Positions 54,476 through 63,623 of a stretch of 64,000 bases of DNA are shown piece after piece (position 1 is the first letter of the stretch; every line of letters starts with the position of its first letter). Position numbers and translations under genes: made by a program. Location: the NCBI RefSeq assembly GCF_001467955.1, contig NZ_LNYR01000012.1, positions 749,830 through 813,829 on the forward strand. The letters are read 5' to 3'. This stretch comes from Legionella quateirensis (GTDB taxonomy: Bacteria; Pseudomonadota; Gammaproteobacteria; Legionellales; Legionellaceae). The notes below the pieces were generated by a model. That model was not told the DNA's origin. It did not search any database and saw nothing but the letters and a program-made list of their open reading frames with translations.

Positions 54476-55510
54476 ATGTTTGAAAAAAATAAGAGTGATT
54501 TACATTGTCATTTGAACGGCAGCTTCAGTCTCGAGTTTCTTAAAAGAACTGCCGAAAAGAATAATTGTATAGCAACTTATAATGAGTATGAGCAATTAAG
54601 ACAACACTATCTAGAACTAACACAAGAACAGCCAACAGACGGGTTTCCCAAAAAACTGATTGATATGATCTGGGGATTATTCGGGTTAATTCATAAAATA
54701 GTACAAAATTTAGATGACATCATACAAGGTACAATTGATGTAGTGCATCACTCAGAAGCCAAATATCTTGAAATTCGAACCACCCCAAAAGCGATAAACG
54801 GTACATCAAGAAATGACTATATAGATGCTTTTGAGGAAGGACTTAGTTCTGCAAATTTCCAAAATGATAAAAAATCCGCTTATGGCTTATTAAGTCTCGA
54901 TCGAACAATCCACACTATTGAGGATGCTTCAGATTTTATTCAACGCGTTTTAAATAGCTCCAAAAAAGTTCTAGTAGGAATTGATATTAGTGGCAATCCT
55001 CTTGGTAAAAGAACGCTTACGGGCCAAGATTTAGCCAAAGTAGTCACTATGGCTTTAGAAAATAAAGTCAGTTTTGCTATTCATATGGGAGAGAGCGATA
55101 CAGAAATTGAAAAGCAAGATACGGATGCCGTTTTGGATGCATTGGAACAGTGGCATAAAGAACATTTAGACGATGCAAATGCTTCTTTTTCAGGAAAAAT
55201 AAGATTAGGACATTGCATTTATTTAACTGACCAGCAGAAAGAAAGAATTCGCACTCTGGCATTACCTATAGAAATATGTCCGACTTGCCATAAAAAACTC
55301 AATTGGCATTTGGAGGATATGGAACACCCTGTGGCCTCTGTTTATTCCGATGTATCTGAGAATTTAATAGTAGGAACCGATGATGATGCTATTTTTGGTG
55401 GACGTATGAATAACGAATTTAATCAATTTATACGTTTTTTCTCGAATAAAACAAATTTATCCCGGAAGGAAATTAAAGAACATCAATCTGTGTTTCGATT
55501 TGGGAATTAA
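54476..55510 (+). CDS. Adenosine/AMP deaminase-family protein
   Basis: A 344-residue metal-dependent amidohydrolase. Zinc-site motifs are SDLHCHLNGSFS (His10, His12), FAIHMGES (His203 and catalytic Glu206), GHCIYL (His246) and VGTDDDAIFG (Asp302/303), the set found in adenosine deaminase and related purine deaminases. The usual 'DDP' reads DDDA, a slight change near the active site. There is no signal peptide, so it is cytosolic, or possibly delivered. It hydrolyses adenine-type substrates to inosine-type products (family knowledge); the exact substrate is not fixed. It sits 118 bases after the GGDEF gene and before repeat copy B. Confidence 0.88.
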   Translation: MFEKNKSDLHCHLNGSFSLEFLKRTAEKNNCIATYNEYEQLRQHYLELTQEQPTDGFPKKLIDMIWGLFGLIHKIVQNLDDIIQGTIDVVHHSEAKYLEIRTTPKAINGTSRNDYIDAFEEGLSSANFQNDKKSAYGLLSLDRTIHTIEDASDFIQRVLNSSKKVLVGIDISGNPLGKRTLTGQDLAKVVTMALENKVSFAIHMGESDTEIEKQDTDAVLDALEQWHKEHLDDANASFSGKIRLGHCIYLTDQQKERIRTLALPIEICPTCHKKLNWHLEDMEHPVASVYSDVSENLIVGTDDDAIFGGRMNNEFNQFIRFFSNKTNLSRKEIKEHQSVFRFGN

Positions 55511-55649
55511 ACGTTACAATTGCTAATCCCCCTCTTCTCAAAGACGTTAACGTCCGCCATACCTCTTTTGATAAGCCCTGCCTTCTTTCCAAACAAGAAG
55601 GCCATTAATTTAAATTGATTTTCCCAATCTACCGCTTTGTATAACGACC

Positions 55650-56062
55650 AATCATCCAATTAACCTGCTGAATTTATAAGAAGACTAAGAGTCTATTCAC
55701 AGAGATATCCACAGAAAATGTGGATAAGTAACCAAGACGAAATCACCCAATAATTTTAAAATAATCCATATACAGTAAGGGATTACCAATAAAATTGATT
55801 TTTAATTTAAGATAATAGTCAAGGGAATCAGAAAAAATATCCACAAGAAGAGAACAACAGTTTTGGATATTCGGAGTACCATGGTAACAACAAAAAAATT
55901 AAAAAAACAGTCTTGACTGGCATTATTTTTTTAATTTTTTTTATTAATATAAAATCATTTTAATCACTGCGACACGACCTACCCTATGCCCCTATTTCTT
56001 AAGTACGATTAGTAACAACCGGTAATTCGGTCCAGCGAGTGGTATAGCAAGGTGAGCGCATT
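55650..56062. repeat. Direct repeat copy B (about 410 bp) overlapping the umuC 3' end
   Basis: Matches copy A at 52229-52640. It holds the perfect DnaA box TGTGGATAA (55709-55717), one-mismatch boxes ATATCCACA (55695, 55837), a long AT-rich tract, and then runs into the real umuC stop (55999-56001). This is the original location, as umuC is complete here. Confidence 0.88.
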
Positions 56063-57261
56063 TGAGCACGCATTGCCCAAGGCTTAGAATATCCTTCGGC
56101 TGCCAGCTTAATGGTATGACTCCCAAAACGAGAATTGATGGTATCAAATAGCGACATTAAGATGTCTTTTTTAACGAGTGTTTCATCGCTGGGTTGATGA
56201 AATAAATCCAGTTGCATCGCTGATTTATCCACTAAATCCTCAAGCATTACCCCTACTTTCTTATAATGAATTCCGGGTTTAAACAGTTTTTTCAAACAGA
56301 GTTTCGCGATTTTTGTAATGACTCGGGTGTCATCTGTGGGATTAACCAGACGACATTCAATGCTATTAGAGTACTGCTCCAAATCCTGACGAAAAGGATT
56401 CCCACGAATAAATACATACAAACGCTGCGCCACCAGATTTTGACTGCGCGCTTTCTCACAGGCTCTGGCACAATGACTGCTGATGGCTTGTGCCAAAGAA
56501 GCAAATTGAGTTTGCATCTCACCAAAACTTTTGGATGACATAATGCTTTGTTTGGGTTCACTGACCTCCAACCCGCCGCACGGTATTCCCTGCAATTCCA
56601 TTACCGTGCGCATGAGCACTACATTATAGTGTTTCTTAATGAGATGAGCATTTAATTGTGCTAAATCCAAAGCGGTATAAATTCCCTTATTCATTAATTT
56701 TTTTTGCCACTGCCGCCCTACGCCCCAAACATCGCCCACACTGATTTTTCCTAACCAATGCCGTTGCTCACTGACATTAAACACCGGTATTTTTAACTCT
56801 TTTTTACAGATATGGTTAGCAATCTTGGCCAGGGTTTTCGTAGGTCCAATGCCAATGGATGTGGGAATTCCGGTCGATTTTAAAATGGTTTTTTGTAATT
56901 GAATACAAAAAGAATCATGCATTGAAGATGGCATGGTACTTAAATCAATGAATGCCTCATCAATAGAATAAATCTCAACCTCTGGCCATGCTGATTCGAT
57001 CACTGACATAACACGCTGAGATAAATCGCCATATAATGTATAGTTTGATGAAAAAACCTGGATGCCATGCTGCTTGCTCAATGCTTTAATTTTAAAAAAA
57101 GGCTCACCCATCGCAATGCCAAGTGCCTTGGCTTCATTAGAACGAGCAATAACACAACCGTCATTATTGGATAAAACAACTATGGGTTTATCTCGTAAAT
57201 CAGGCCGAAACAAACGCTCACAGGACGCATAAAAATTATTGCAATCAATGAGGGCAAACAT
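55999..57261 (-). CDS. umuC: Error-prone DNA polymerase V subunit UmuC
   Basis: A Y-family translesion polymerase, 420 residues. [46 protein letters not shown] and [14 protein letters not shown] give the catalytic Asp/Glu (YSIDEA); [18 protein letters not shown] and [12 protein letters not shown] form the HhH-side. The C-terminus has the UmuC-specific SPCYTTRW end. The frame opens at 57303 but this adds residues inside umuD; the ATG at 57261 (or 57264, sharing a base with the umuD stop) is right. The 3' end lies in direct repeat B. Partner umuD precedes it, as in the usual umuDC operon. Confidence 0.95.
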   Translation of the reverse strand: MFALIDCNNFYASCERLFRPDLRDKPIVVLSNNDGCVIARSNEAKALGIAMGEPFFKIKALSKQHGIQVFSSNYTLYGDLSQRVMSVIESAWPEVEIYSIDEAFIDLSTMPSSMHDSFCIQLQKTILKSTGIPTSIGIGPTKTLAKIANHICKKELKIPVFNVSEQRHWLGKISVGDVWGVGRQWQKKLMNKGIYTALDLAQLNAHLIKKHYNVVLMRTVMELQGIPCGGLEVSEPKQSIMSSKSFGEMQTQFASLAQAISSHCARACEKARSQNLVAQRLYVFIRGNPFRQDLEQYSNSIECRLVNPTDDTRVITKIAKLCLKKLFKPGIHYKKVGVMLEDLVDKSAMQLDLFHQPSDETLVKKDILMSLFDTINSRFGSHTIKLAAEGYSKPWAMRAQMRSPCYTTRWTELPVVTNRT

Positions 57262-57263
57262 CA

Positions 57264-57785
57264 TCAGCTCGCCGGATGAATAACGTGAGTGACCACACCC
57301 CAAATGACCAAATCTTCATCTCCAGTAATTTCTATAGGTTGATACTGATTGTTTTCAGGTAACAATTGCACTGTTCCGGCTGTACGTGATAGCCGTTTTA
57401 CGGTCAATTCCCCATTAATCGCGGCAATCACTATTTTTCCATGAGTTGCCTCAATGCTTCGATCAACCACCAGCATGTCTCCTGAGGCAATGCCCGCACC
57501 CGTCATGGAGTCCCCCGAAGCAGTAACAAAAAAGGTGGCGGCAGGATGTTTGATCAGATGCTCGTTTAAATCCAGATGCATCTCGATGTAATCATCCGCA
57601 GGAGAAGGAAACCCTGCTCGCACCGTACTGGCATATAAAGGAATTTTATAAGATGTACTTCCCTCCAAAAAACCTTTAACATCTTCAATCCGAGATACCG
57701 GAATTCGAAGTGTCTTGGTCGTTTCTCCATACTTCCCTTGTCCTTTTGGACGTCCTGCATTATCTCGTTTGCCACCATGACTCAT
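57264..57785 (-). CDS. umuD: UmuD-type autoprotease subunit of DNA polymerase V
   Basis: A 173-residue S24/LexA-like protein. AG/F cleavage site in [11 protein letters not shown], catalytic Ser in [10 protein letters not shown] and Lys in GELTVKRL, then the dimer domain ending [12 protein letters not shown]. The N-terminal leader ([21 protein letters not shown]) is longer than enterobacterial UmuD and looks like the start of mobile-element-borne UmuD/RumA proteins. ATG 57785 is preceded by TTAGG; GTG 57791 is also in frame. Upstream of it (57786-57912) I see no LexA-type CTGT...ACAG box. It overlaps umuC (TGATG). Confidence 0.93.
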   Translation of the reverse strand: MSHGGKRDNAGRPKGQGKYGETTKTLRIPVSRIEDVKGFLEGSTSYKIPLYASTVRAGFPSPADDYIEMHLDLNEHLIKHPAATFFVTASGDSMTGAGIASGDMLVVDRSIEATHGKIVIAAINGELTVKRLSRTAGTVQLLPENNQYQPIEITGDEDLVIWGVVTHVIHPAS

Positions 57786-57912
57786 CGCCACACCTAACTT
57801 GAATTAAGTAACACTATTCAAATATAGGCTTAAAAAGTGGTGATGTAAACTGTGATACGTTCAAATTTTTATAAACTAAAGATAACTTACGGATTTCATT
57901 TAATAAAAAAAT

Positions 57913-58581
57913 TTAAGTAATGGGTTCAATAGACTCATGAAGAGTAAATCGGGAGTTATTCATTTTAGTGGTCACGGGATAACACATTAAATCGGAACCC
58001 GAATAGGGTTTAAGAAGATTCAATAACACCGATTGATTGCACTGTGAAATATCCATCCACTCCTTCATTGAATCATTATTTAATAAAACCGGCATACGGT
58101 TATGAACGGGAGCCATGAGGTCATTGGCTGACGTTGTAATCAAGCAACACGATTGAATTAACTCACCTTCTGGACTTTGCCAACTGTCCCACAAAGCAGC
58201 AATGGCCAATAGGTCATCGTTTTTATTTTTAAAATAAAAAGGCTGTTTTTTAATTCCTTGTCGCCACTCGAAAAATCCGCTCATCACAATGATACCGCGT
58301 TTTGATTTAAACGATTGACGAAATGCAGGTTTTTCAGCAACGGTTTCGGAACGGGCATTAGCAAGGCTATTTCCTATACTTTTATCTTTAGCCCAGAACG
58401 GGACTAAGCCCCAACGAAGCCACAACGCAGAATTAGATTGCTCATTATCTAAATGACAAAGAAATAAAATATCCACTCCTGGAGGAATGTTATAGCGCGG
58501 AGAGAATTCTTCTAAATCTTCAATTTGGAACTGCGCTTTAATTTTTGCGCCAGGCGCTGCTAAAGCAAATCGACCACACAT
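57913..58581 (-). CDS. SRAP-domain protein (HMCES/YedK type)
   Basis: A 222-residue SRAP domain protein. It begins MCGRFALAA, where Cys2 (after Met removal) forms a thiazolidine link with abasic sites in single-stranded DNA. PRYNIPPG, LRWGLVPFWAKD and NARSETVAEKPAFRQSFKSKRGIIVMSGFFEWR (Glu, conserved FYEW-type block) and MPVLL near VHNRMP match the family, and all catalytic positions are present. It protects abasic sites during replication. Located upstream of and in the same orientation as umuDC, it fits a DNA-damage-tolerance neighbourhood. The ATG has a poor ribosome site (GGATGATG), but the start is fixed by Cys2. Confidence 0.93.
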   Translation of the reverse strand: MCGRFALAAPGAKIKAQFQIEDLEEFSPRYNIPPGVDILFLCHLDNEQSNSALWLRWGLVPFWAKDKSIGNSLANARSETVAEKPAFRQSFKSKRGIIVMSGFFEWRQGIKKQPFYFKNKNDDLLAIAALWDSWQSPEGELIQSCCLITTSANDLMAPVHNRMPVLLNNDSMKEWMDISQCNQSVLLNLLKPYSGSDLMCYPVTTKMNNSRFTLHESIEPIT

Positions 58582-58867
58582 AATCGAGCATCATCCATTT
58601 TCATAGTTCTCTATTCAAGCTTAGCCTATAAGTTGAATCATCAGTTAAACTAAAACGAACAAACAATAAATTTTTGATTACTGTTCTTTTAAACACTAGA
58701 ATTAATAATACATAGTACTGATGAACTATAATACTGAATTCATTTAGGGTACATTAATTCATTACAAACTGAATATTTAGTCCTATATCATAATCCCCAA
58801 GATGAAATTTAGATTGTGCTTTTCCCTAAAGAGTGTTTAGTAATTCAATGGATTGCCAAGGTGACAC

Positions 58868-60121
58868 ATGAAATGTCCATGGGCTGAATGTGGGTACGTA
58901 AGACAACAGACTGAAGACTGCCCTGAATGGCAATGTCCCGCTTGCAAAAATGCCTATAATAAACATCCCGATTACAGCGGAAATAATTACTACGCAATAC
59001 AATTGACCTATAAAGAAATTCCTAATGATAAACAGATTACAGCAGGCACATTATTTCTCTATTTAAATAATAACGCTATAGAAGGTGCTTGCCTGAATAA
59101 AAATAATGAAATAGATAGAATAAATCTATCACTTGACGATCTAAAATTAAAATTCAATGAAATTATAGACGTTCTGAATAACCCGCCATCAATATTGAAC
59201 GATGAACAAGAAGCCGCAATTTTCACAGCTACCGCAATAAAAATAAATCAAGAACTCGAAGTTTTAGTAGAGCAAGATGATAGAAAAAACTTCATTTATA
59301 AACTTATTATTCTATCAATTTGTATCGGATTGATAATCGTCTTGATATTTAACTATATTGACTCTGCTCCTCTCAAAACTCAAGGAGCAACCGGCATACA
59401 AACCCAATCAAATTACCCTGATAATACTCAAAATACGCTCCAAAATAGTGAAATTAATGAAACACATTTAATTTCTAATGGAATAAATCTTGATTTTATG
59501 GTCTCCAAACTTGGAACTGCTGAAAGCCTGGCAAAACAATGCGACAACATATGTCAATCTCAGCATATAAAAGACAGTAGTTGTGACAAAGTGAATGACA
59601 TTTTAAACGCTATCTCACCGCAAATTACTCAATATAGAAAATACATGCAAATTAATAGTATTGATAAGCTAAGCGCTAATAGTCAAAATAAAATTAATCA
59701 GATCAATCAATTTTTATGGAGTATTCCTAACGAGATGGATTCGGCTCAAAATTTCTGTTCAGAAAATCCAGCCCCCAAGATAACTACAGAATCTTATCAG
59801 GTAAATCAAAATAAGCTTGATCTCGCATCAAAAGGTCTGCATTTAGATATACTTTATTCCAAGCTCTATACCGCGGATTCAAGTATACGTAATTGCAGAA
59901 TCAGTTGTGAGTCACATCTTTCTTCTTATAACGACTGCGCAATTTTTATAAGAATTTATAATGAAAGCGCACCTCAACTGCAACAATTATTCGATATACT
60001 ACATTCTCAACGAGAGAAGATTTCAAGTGAGGATAATAAATACATACAAAAAATTATTTATTTACTTGAAGACATAAAAACAGAACGAACAAAAACAGAT
60101 AATTGTATTGAATCACGATAA
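58868..60121 (+). CDS. Zinc-ribbon, single-span membrane protein of unknown function
   Basis: A 417-residue protein. The N-terminus has a Cys-rich zinc-ribbon-like block (MKCPWAECGYV...; Cys3, Cys8, Cys18, Cys23, Cys26, with CPEWQCPAC). One membrane helix lies at about 137-158 (FIYKLIILSICIGLIIVLIF). After it are two related segments of about 110 residues, each with 'GinLD..vSKLgTAeslakqCd..Cqs' and 'GLHLDILYSKLYTADSSIRNCRISCESH', suggesting an internal duplication with paired cysteines, outside the cytosol if the helix spans once. I do not recognise the family. AAGGTG precedes the ATG. It is transcribed away from the SRAP gene across about 286 AT-rich bases. Confidence 0.65.
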   Translation: MKCPWAECGYVRQQTEDCPEWQCPACKNAYNKHPDYSGNNYYAIQLTYKEIPNDKQITAGTLFLYLNNNAIEGACLNKNNEIDRINLSLDDLKLKFNEIIDVLNNPPSILNDEQEAAIFTATAIKINQELEVLVEQDDRKNFIYKLIILSICIGLIIVLIFNYIDSAPLKTQGATGIQTQSNYPDNTQNTLQNSEINETHLISNGINLDFMVSKLGTAESLAKQCDNICQSQHIKDSSCDKVNDILNAISPQITQYRKYMQINSIDKLSANSQNKINQINQFLWSIPNEMDSAQNFCSENPAPKITTESYQVNQNKLDLASKGLHLDILYSKLYTADSSIRNCRISCESHLSSYNDCAIFIRIYNESAPQLQQLFDILHSQREKISSEDNKYIQKIIYLLEDIKTERTKTDNCIESR

Positions 60122-60197
60122 ACAAAACTCAGAGTTGATTTTAAAGCTCAGGACACCGCTGATCATGTAAAATAATTTTATGTATCTTTGAAATTAT

Positions 60198-60277
60198 TAG
60201 GGTCTGTTGACAATTGATCTATAACCCCTACGTGGGTCTTACGGAGAATTAACAAAATGAATTGTCAACAGACCCTA
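60198..60277. mobile_element. MITE-like element with perfect 18-bp terminal repeats
   Basis: TAGGGTCTGTTGACAATT and AATTGTCAACAGACCCTA are exact inverses, giving an 80-bp non-coding element. TTA/TA lies at the outer edges, so a TA target is plausible. This is the cleanest copy of the family; others are at 26874 and 29136, and a half-copy at 48070. Confidence 0.75.
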
Positions 60278-60371
60278 GCAACCATTGCTTTTAATTGACT
60301 TCTCAGGATGTCGATTTATTCGTTATCGCCTTCAAGCAATTTGATGTTCATTTCGTCTGACTCAACGCCAC

Positions 60372-61094
60372 TTAACTGAATTGTGGCTTTTCAAAATCAG
60401 GATAATACTCATCCCACATCCGATTACTGTAATCGATAATATTGGACAACTGGAGTACACTGTGCTTAAAAGGATCATTTAAGGGAGTCCAAATAATATT
60501 AGCCAGAAACGCAAAAGCAGTCGCATCGATACTGGTTGGTTTATCACCTAGAAAGTAGTTATTATCACCTAGAATGATGGCTAGATTATTCAAGGTTTTT
60601 ATCCCTAATAACAAGACCTCTTCAGGGTTATGTCTTCCCATGCCTTGAAAATCGAGTTCTTTTAGCATGTTTTTTCTTACTAAATTCGGAATAAATAATT
60701 TGGAAACAGTAGGTAATGATCCAAACATTGTTTTTTTTAAATGCTCCCAACCTGCATCATTCTGCCATCTCATATAGACAGCCACCCAATACAATCGTTC
60801 ACAAAAAGCAATTTCGATTAATTCGGCAATGGCTTTTTGCTCCAGGGTTAAATCCTTATCCAATACATCGCCAAAACGTTTTTTAAGTACATCAATGATG
60901 AGCTCACTGTCAGGGTAGAGCGTCCCATCCATCCTGATATAAGGTAGTTTTCTTTTGGGACTTTTTTGCGGATTATTCACAAATTTACTTTCATAAGGGA
61001 TGTGCGCCATTCGTAAATAGGTTTCTACCTTCATGCAAAAGGGGCTGGCATTAGGTAATCCCCAAAGTCTATAAAACTGAAATAATGTAATCAT
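60372..61094 (-). CDS. Glutathione S-transferase family protein (metaxin/FAXC-like)
   Basis: A 240-residue cytosolic protein. Residues about 1-80 form a thioredoxin-like GST N-terminal domain: ITLFQFYRLWGLPNASPFCMKVETYLRMAHIPYE, then KLPYIRMDGTLYPDSELIIDVLKKRFG. The C-terminal helical GST domain follows (LGDKPTSIDATAFAFLANI). The 'GLPNASPFCMKVETYLRM' motif marks the FAXC/metaxin-like branch. The frame opens at 61181, but ATG 61094 has AGGAAG before it and begins at the first beta strand, so I take it. The activity is uncertain. Confidence 0.85.
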   Translation of the reverse strand: MITLFQFYRLWGLPNASPFCMKVETYLRMAHIPYESKFVNNPQKSPKRKLPYIRMDGTLYPDSELIIDVLKKRFGDVLDKDLTLEQKAIAELIEIAFCERLYWVAVYMRWQNDAGWEHLKKTMFGSLPTVSKLFIPNLVRKNMLKELDFQGMGRHNPEEVLLLGIKTLNNLAIILGDNNYFLGDKPTSIDATAFAFLANIIWTPLNDPFKHSVLQLSNIIDYSNRMWDEYYPDFEKPQFS

Positions 61095-61290
61095 CTGCTT
61101 TATCTTCCTTATCATAAACGCAACAGGACGGTTCAAACCTGCATGAGAAAATCCCTGTCTGTACTGGATGCCCTGCAACACAAACCCCGCAGGATGTTCC
61201 TATCTTATTCAGTCAGGATAGACACTCAAGGTGTTCAAATTAACTGAAGTCTTATATAATCCCGGCAATCTACTCATTACAGGGAATTCA

Positions 61291-61770
61291 ATGTCACTTT
61301 GTCCTTGTGGATCGCAAAAAACTTACAATGAGTGTTGTGGTATATACATCGACGATAATCAATACCCACAACATCCCGAACAACTGATGCGATCACGATA
61401 CACTGCTTATAGTTTAGCTAAAATTGATTACATTACAAAGACCATGAAAGGCAAACCTTTAATCAATTTTAACCCTATTGAAGCTAAAGCATGGGCACAA
61501 AGTATTACCTGGATAGGCTTAAAAGTGTTCCAGTCCTATCTGGAAACACCTGAAAAAGGTTTTGTTGAGTTTTCGGCTGTATTTCTTGAACGAAATAAAT
61601 TAAAAACCATCCATGAATTAAGTGAATTTCATCAAGAAAACACTGTTTGGTTTTATGTAGATGGTGTTACCAGACAATTACAAAAGAACAACATCAATCA
61701 AAAAGTTCCTCGTAATAATCCCTGTCCCTGCGGCAGTGGTAAAAAATTTAAAAATTGTCACGAACAATAA
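61291..61770 (+). CDS. ychJ: YchJ-family SEC-C protein
   Basis: A 159-residue protein with two SEC-C zinc motifs: LCPCGSQKTYNECCG at the N-terminus and NPCPCGSGKKFKNCHEQ at the C-terminus. Between them is the YchJ core (PEQLMRSRYTAYSLAKIDYI; WIGLKVFQS; GFVEFSAVFLE; WFYVDGV). Order and length match E. coli YchJ (UPF0225). The last CC of the second motif reads CH, a possible altered zinc ligand. The ATG at 61291 has AGGGA upstream; the longer frame from 61231 has no ribosome site. Function is unknown; zinc-binding is inferred. Confidence 0.92.
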   Translation: MSLCPCGSQKTYNECCGIYIDDNQYPQHPEQLMRSRYTAYSLAKIDYITKTMKGKPLINFNPIEAKAWAQSITWIGLKVFQSYLETPEKGFVEFSAVFLERNKLKTIHELSEFHQENTVWFYVDGVTRQLQKNNINQKVPRNNPCPCGSGKKFKNCHEQ

Positions 61771-61791
61771 CGTTACCCTTAGGCATACATA

Positions 61792-63588
61792 ATGAATGAT
61801 CACCTGATTTTAAATATTTTTATTTTTCTTGCAGCAGCCAGCGTCATGGTACCCATTGCCAATCGGTTTAAACTGGGCTCTGTAATTGGGTATCTCACGG
61901 TAGGAATACTAATAGGTCCTTTTGGTTTGAAACTGATAGGCAATTCCGAACAAATCATGAGTTTTGCTGAGTTTGGGGTCGTCATGATGCTGTTTTTAAT
62001 TGGTTTGGAATTAGAACCCATCATGCTTTGGAAATTAAGAAAGTTAATTGTCGGGTTAGGCGGGCTTCAGGTCGTCATGACTACAGCGGCCATCACGGGC
62101 ATTGGAATTCTCATGGAATACACCTGGCAAGCCAGTCTGGCTGTGGGTATGTCGCTGGCGCTGTCTTCAACAGCCCTCGTCTTGCAGATGCTCCAGGAAA
62201 AAAACCTCCTGAAAACCGCAGAAGGAGAAACCTCTTTTGCCGTATTATTATTCCAGGATATTGCGGTAATTCCTATTCTCATTATCATGCCCTTGTTAGC
62301 TCAAAATGGAGGAGCGGCACCGATCAATCTTCATGCAAACCCCTTCATTGCGCAACTGCCCAAATGGCAGCATGCACTATTAGTCACAGGGGTAATAGGC
62401 GCCGTTATTTTAACGGGACATTATTTATCACGACATCTGTTTTTAATCATTGCCCGAACCAACATACGTGAGGTATTTACTACGTTTTCCCTTGCCCTGG
62501 TTGTTGGAATCACCTTATTAATGGAAACGATTGGGGTTTCCCCTGCGTTAGGTGCGTTTATTGCGGGTGTAGTATTAGCAAACTCACAATACAAACACAC
62601 CGTAGAAGCAGACATTCAACCATTCAAGGGATTACTGCTGGGATTGTTTTTTATCTCCGTAGGAATGGGAATGAATTTCAATCTGTTCTACAACCAAATG
62701 CTATTAATAACCTCGGCTGTACTTGGTTTGGTTGCGATTAAAATCATCATCTTATTCATTCTCGGTCGCCTTTTCGGGCTGACTAAAATCCAAACCATAG
62801 GCTTCGCAATTGCTTTAGCGCAAGGCGGTGAGTTTGCTTTTGTTCTTTTTCAGTATGCGGGATCATCAAAAGTAATAAACACTGACGCCAGAACTATGTT
62901 CACTCTGATAGTAGCTTTATCCATGCTGACCACTCCTTTTCTAATGTTAATTTACCATCGGTATGTCGTTCCTAAATTGATGAGCTTATTGCCTGAGCGA
63001 GAATATGACTCCATCAACGAAAAAAACGGCATTATCCTTGCTGGATACGGCCGATTTGGTCAGATCATTGGCCGTCTGCTGAATGGTGAAAATATAAAAA
63101 TAACCGTATTGGAAAAAAATCCAGAACAAATTGAATTACTGAGAAAGTTTGGCTACAAAGGCTATTTTGGAGATGCTAATCGCCTGGATCTGCTAAAAAG
63201 CGCTGGGGCGGAGCATGCTCAATTATTAATTGTCACTGTCGGAAACGCTGATGCGAATTTAAAAATCGTCAAAATGGCAAAACAACATTTTCCTCATTTG
63301 AAAATTTATGCCCGGGCACGTAATCGTCGTCATGCTTATGAATTACATAAAGCCGGAGTTGACTATTTTAAACGCGAATTATTCGACTCTTCATTAACCA
63401 TGACTAAAGAAGTATTAAAATTCATTGGATATAAACAGGAAGACATTGAGAAAAAAGCCAACGCCTTCCAAAATCATGATGAAGCTGCATTGCTAAAATC
63501 CTTTGAGTTCTTTGAAGAAGAAGCTGATTTGATCAATTTCTCCAGGCAAGCCTCTGGGGAATTAGAGCAAATCCTGCAGAATAGTTAA
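61792..63588 (+). CDS. KefC/YbaL-type monovalent cation:proton antiporter
   Basis: A 598-residue CPA2-family transporter. Residues about 1-390 hold twelve to thirteen membrane helices (MVPIANRFKLGSVIGYLTVGILIGPFGL; ALSSTALVLQMLQ; PALGAFIAGVVLANS; FISVGMGMN). Residues about 402-520 are a TrkA-N/RCK nucleotide-binding domain: IILAGYGRFGQIIGRLLNGENIKITVLEKNPEQIE and GYFGDANRLDLLKSAGA. In KefC this regulates potassium efflux. A glutathione-gating ancillary partner (KefF) is not seen. It lies 21 bases after ychJ and probably shares its transcript. Substrate not settled between K+ and Na+. Confidence 0.9.
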   Translation: MNDHLILNIFIFLAAASVMVPIANRFKLGSVIGYLTVGILIGPFGLKLIGNSEQIMSFAEFGVVMMLFLIGLELEPIMLWKLRKLIVGLGGLQVVMTTAAITGIGILMEYTWQASLAVGMSLALSSTALVLQMLQEKNLLKTAEGETSFAVLLFQDIAVIPILIIMPLLAQNGGAAPINLHANPFIAQLPKWQHALLVTGVIGAVILTGHYLSRHLFLIIARTNIREVFTTFSLALVVGITLLMETIGVSPALGAFIAGVVLANSQYKHTVEADIQPFKGLLLGLFFISVGMGMNFNLFYNQMLLITSAVLGLVAIKIIILFILGRLFGLTKIQTIGFAIALAQGGEFAFVLFQYAGSSKVINTDARTMFTLIVALSMLTTPFLMLIYHRYVVPKLMSLLPEREYDSINEKNGIILAGYGRFGQIIGRLLNGENIKITVLEKNPEQIELLRKFGYKGYFGDANRLDLLKSAGAEHAQLLIVTVGNADANLKIVKMAKQHFPHLKIYARARNRRHAYELHKAGVDYFKRELFDSSLTMTKEVLKFIGYKQEDIEKKANAFQNHDEAALLKSFEFFEEEADLINFSRQASGELEQILQNS

Positions 63589-63623
63589 CCTTATCAGGTA
63601 AGCATCAATCACCCTGGAAATAA

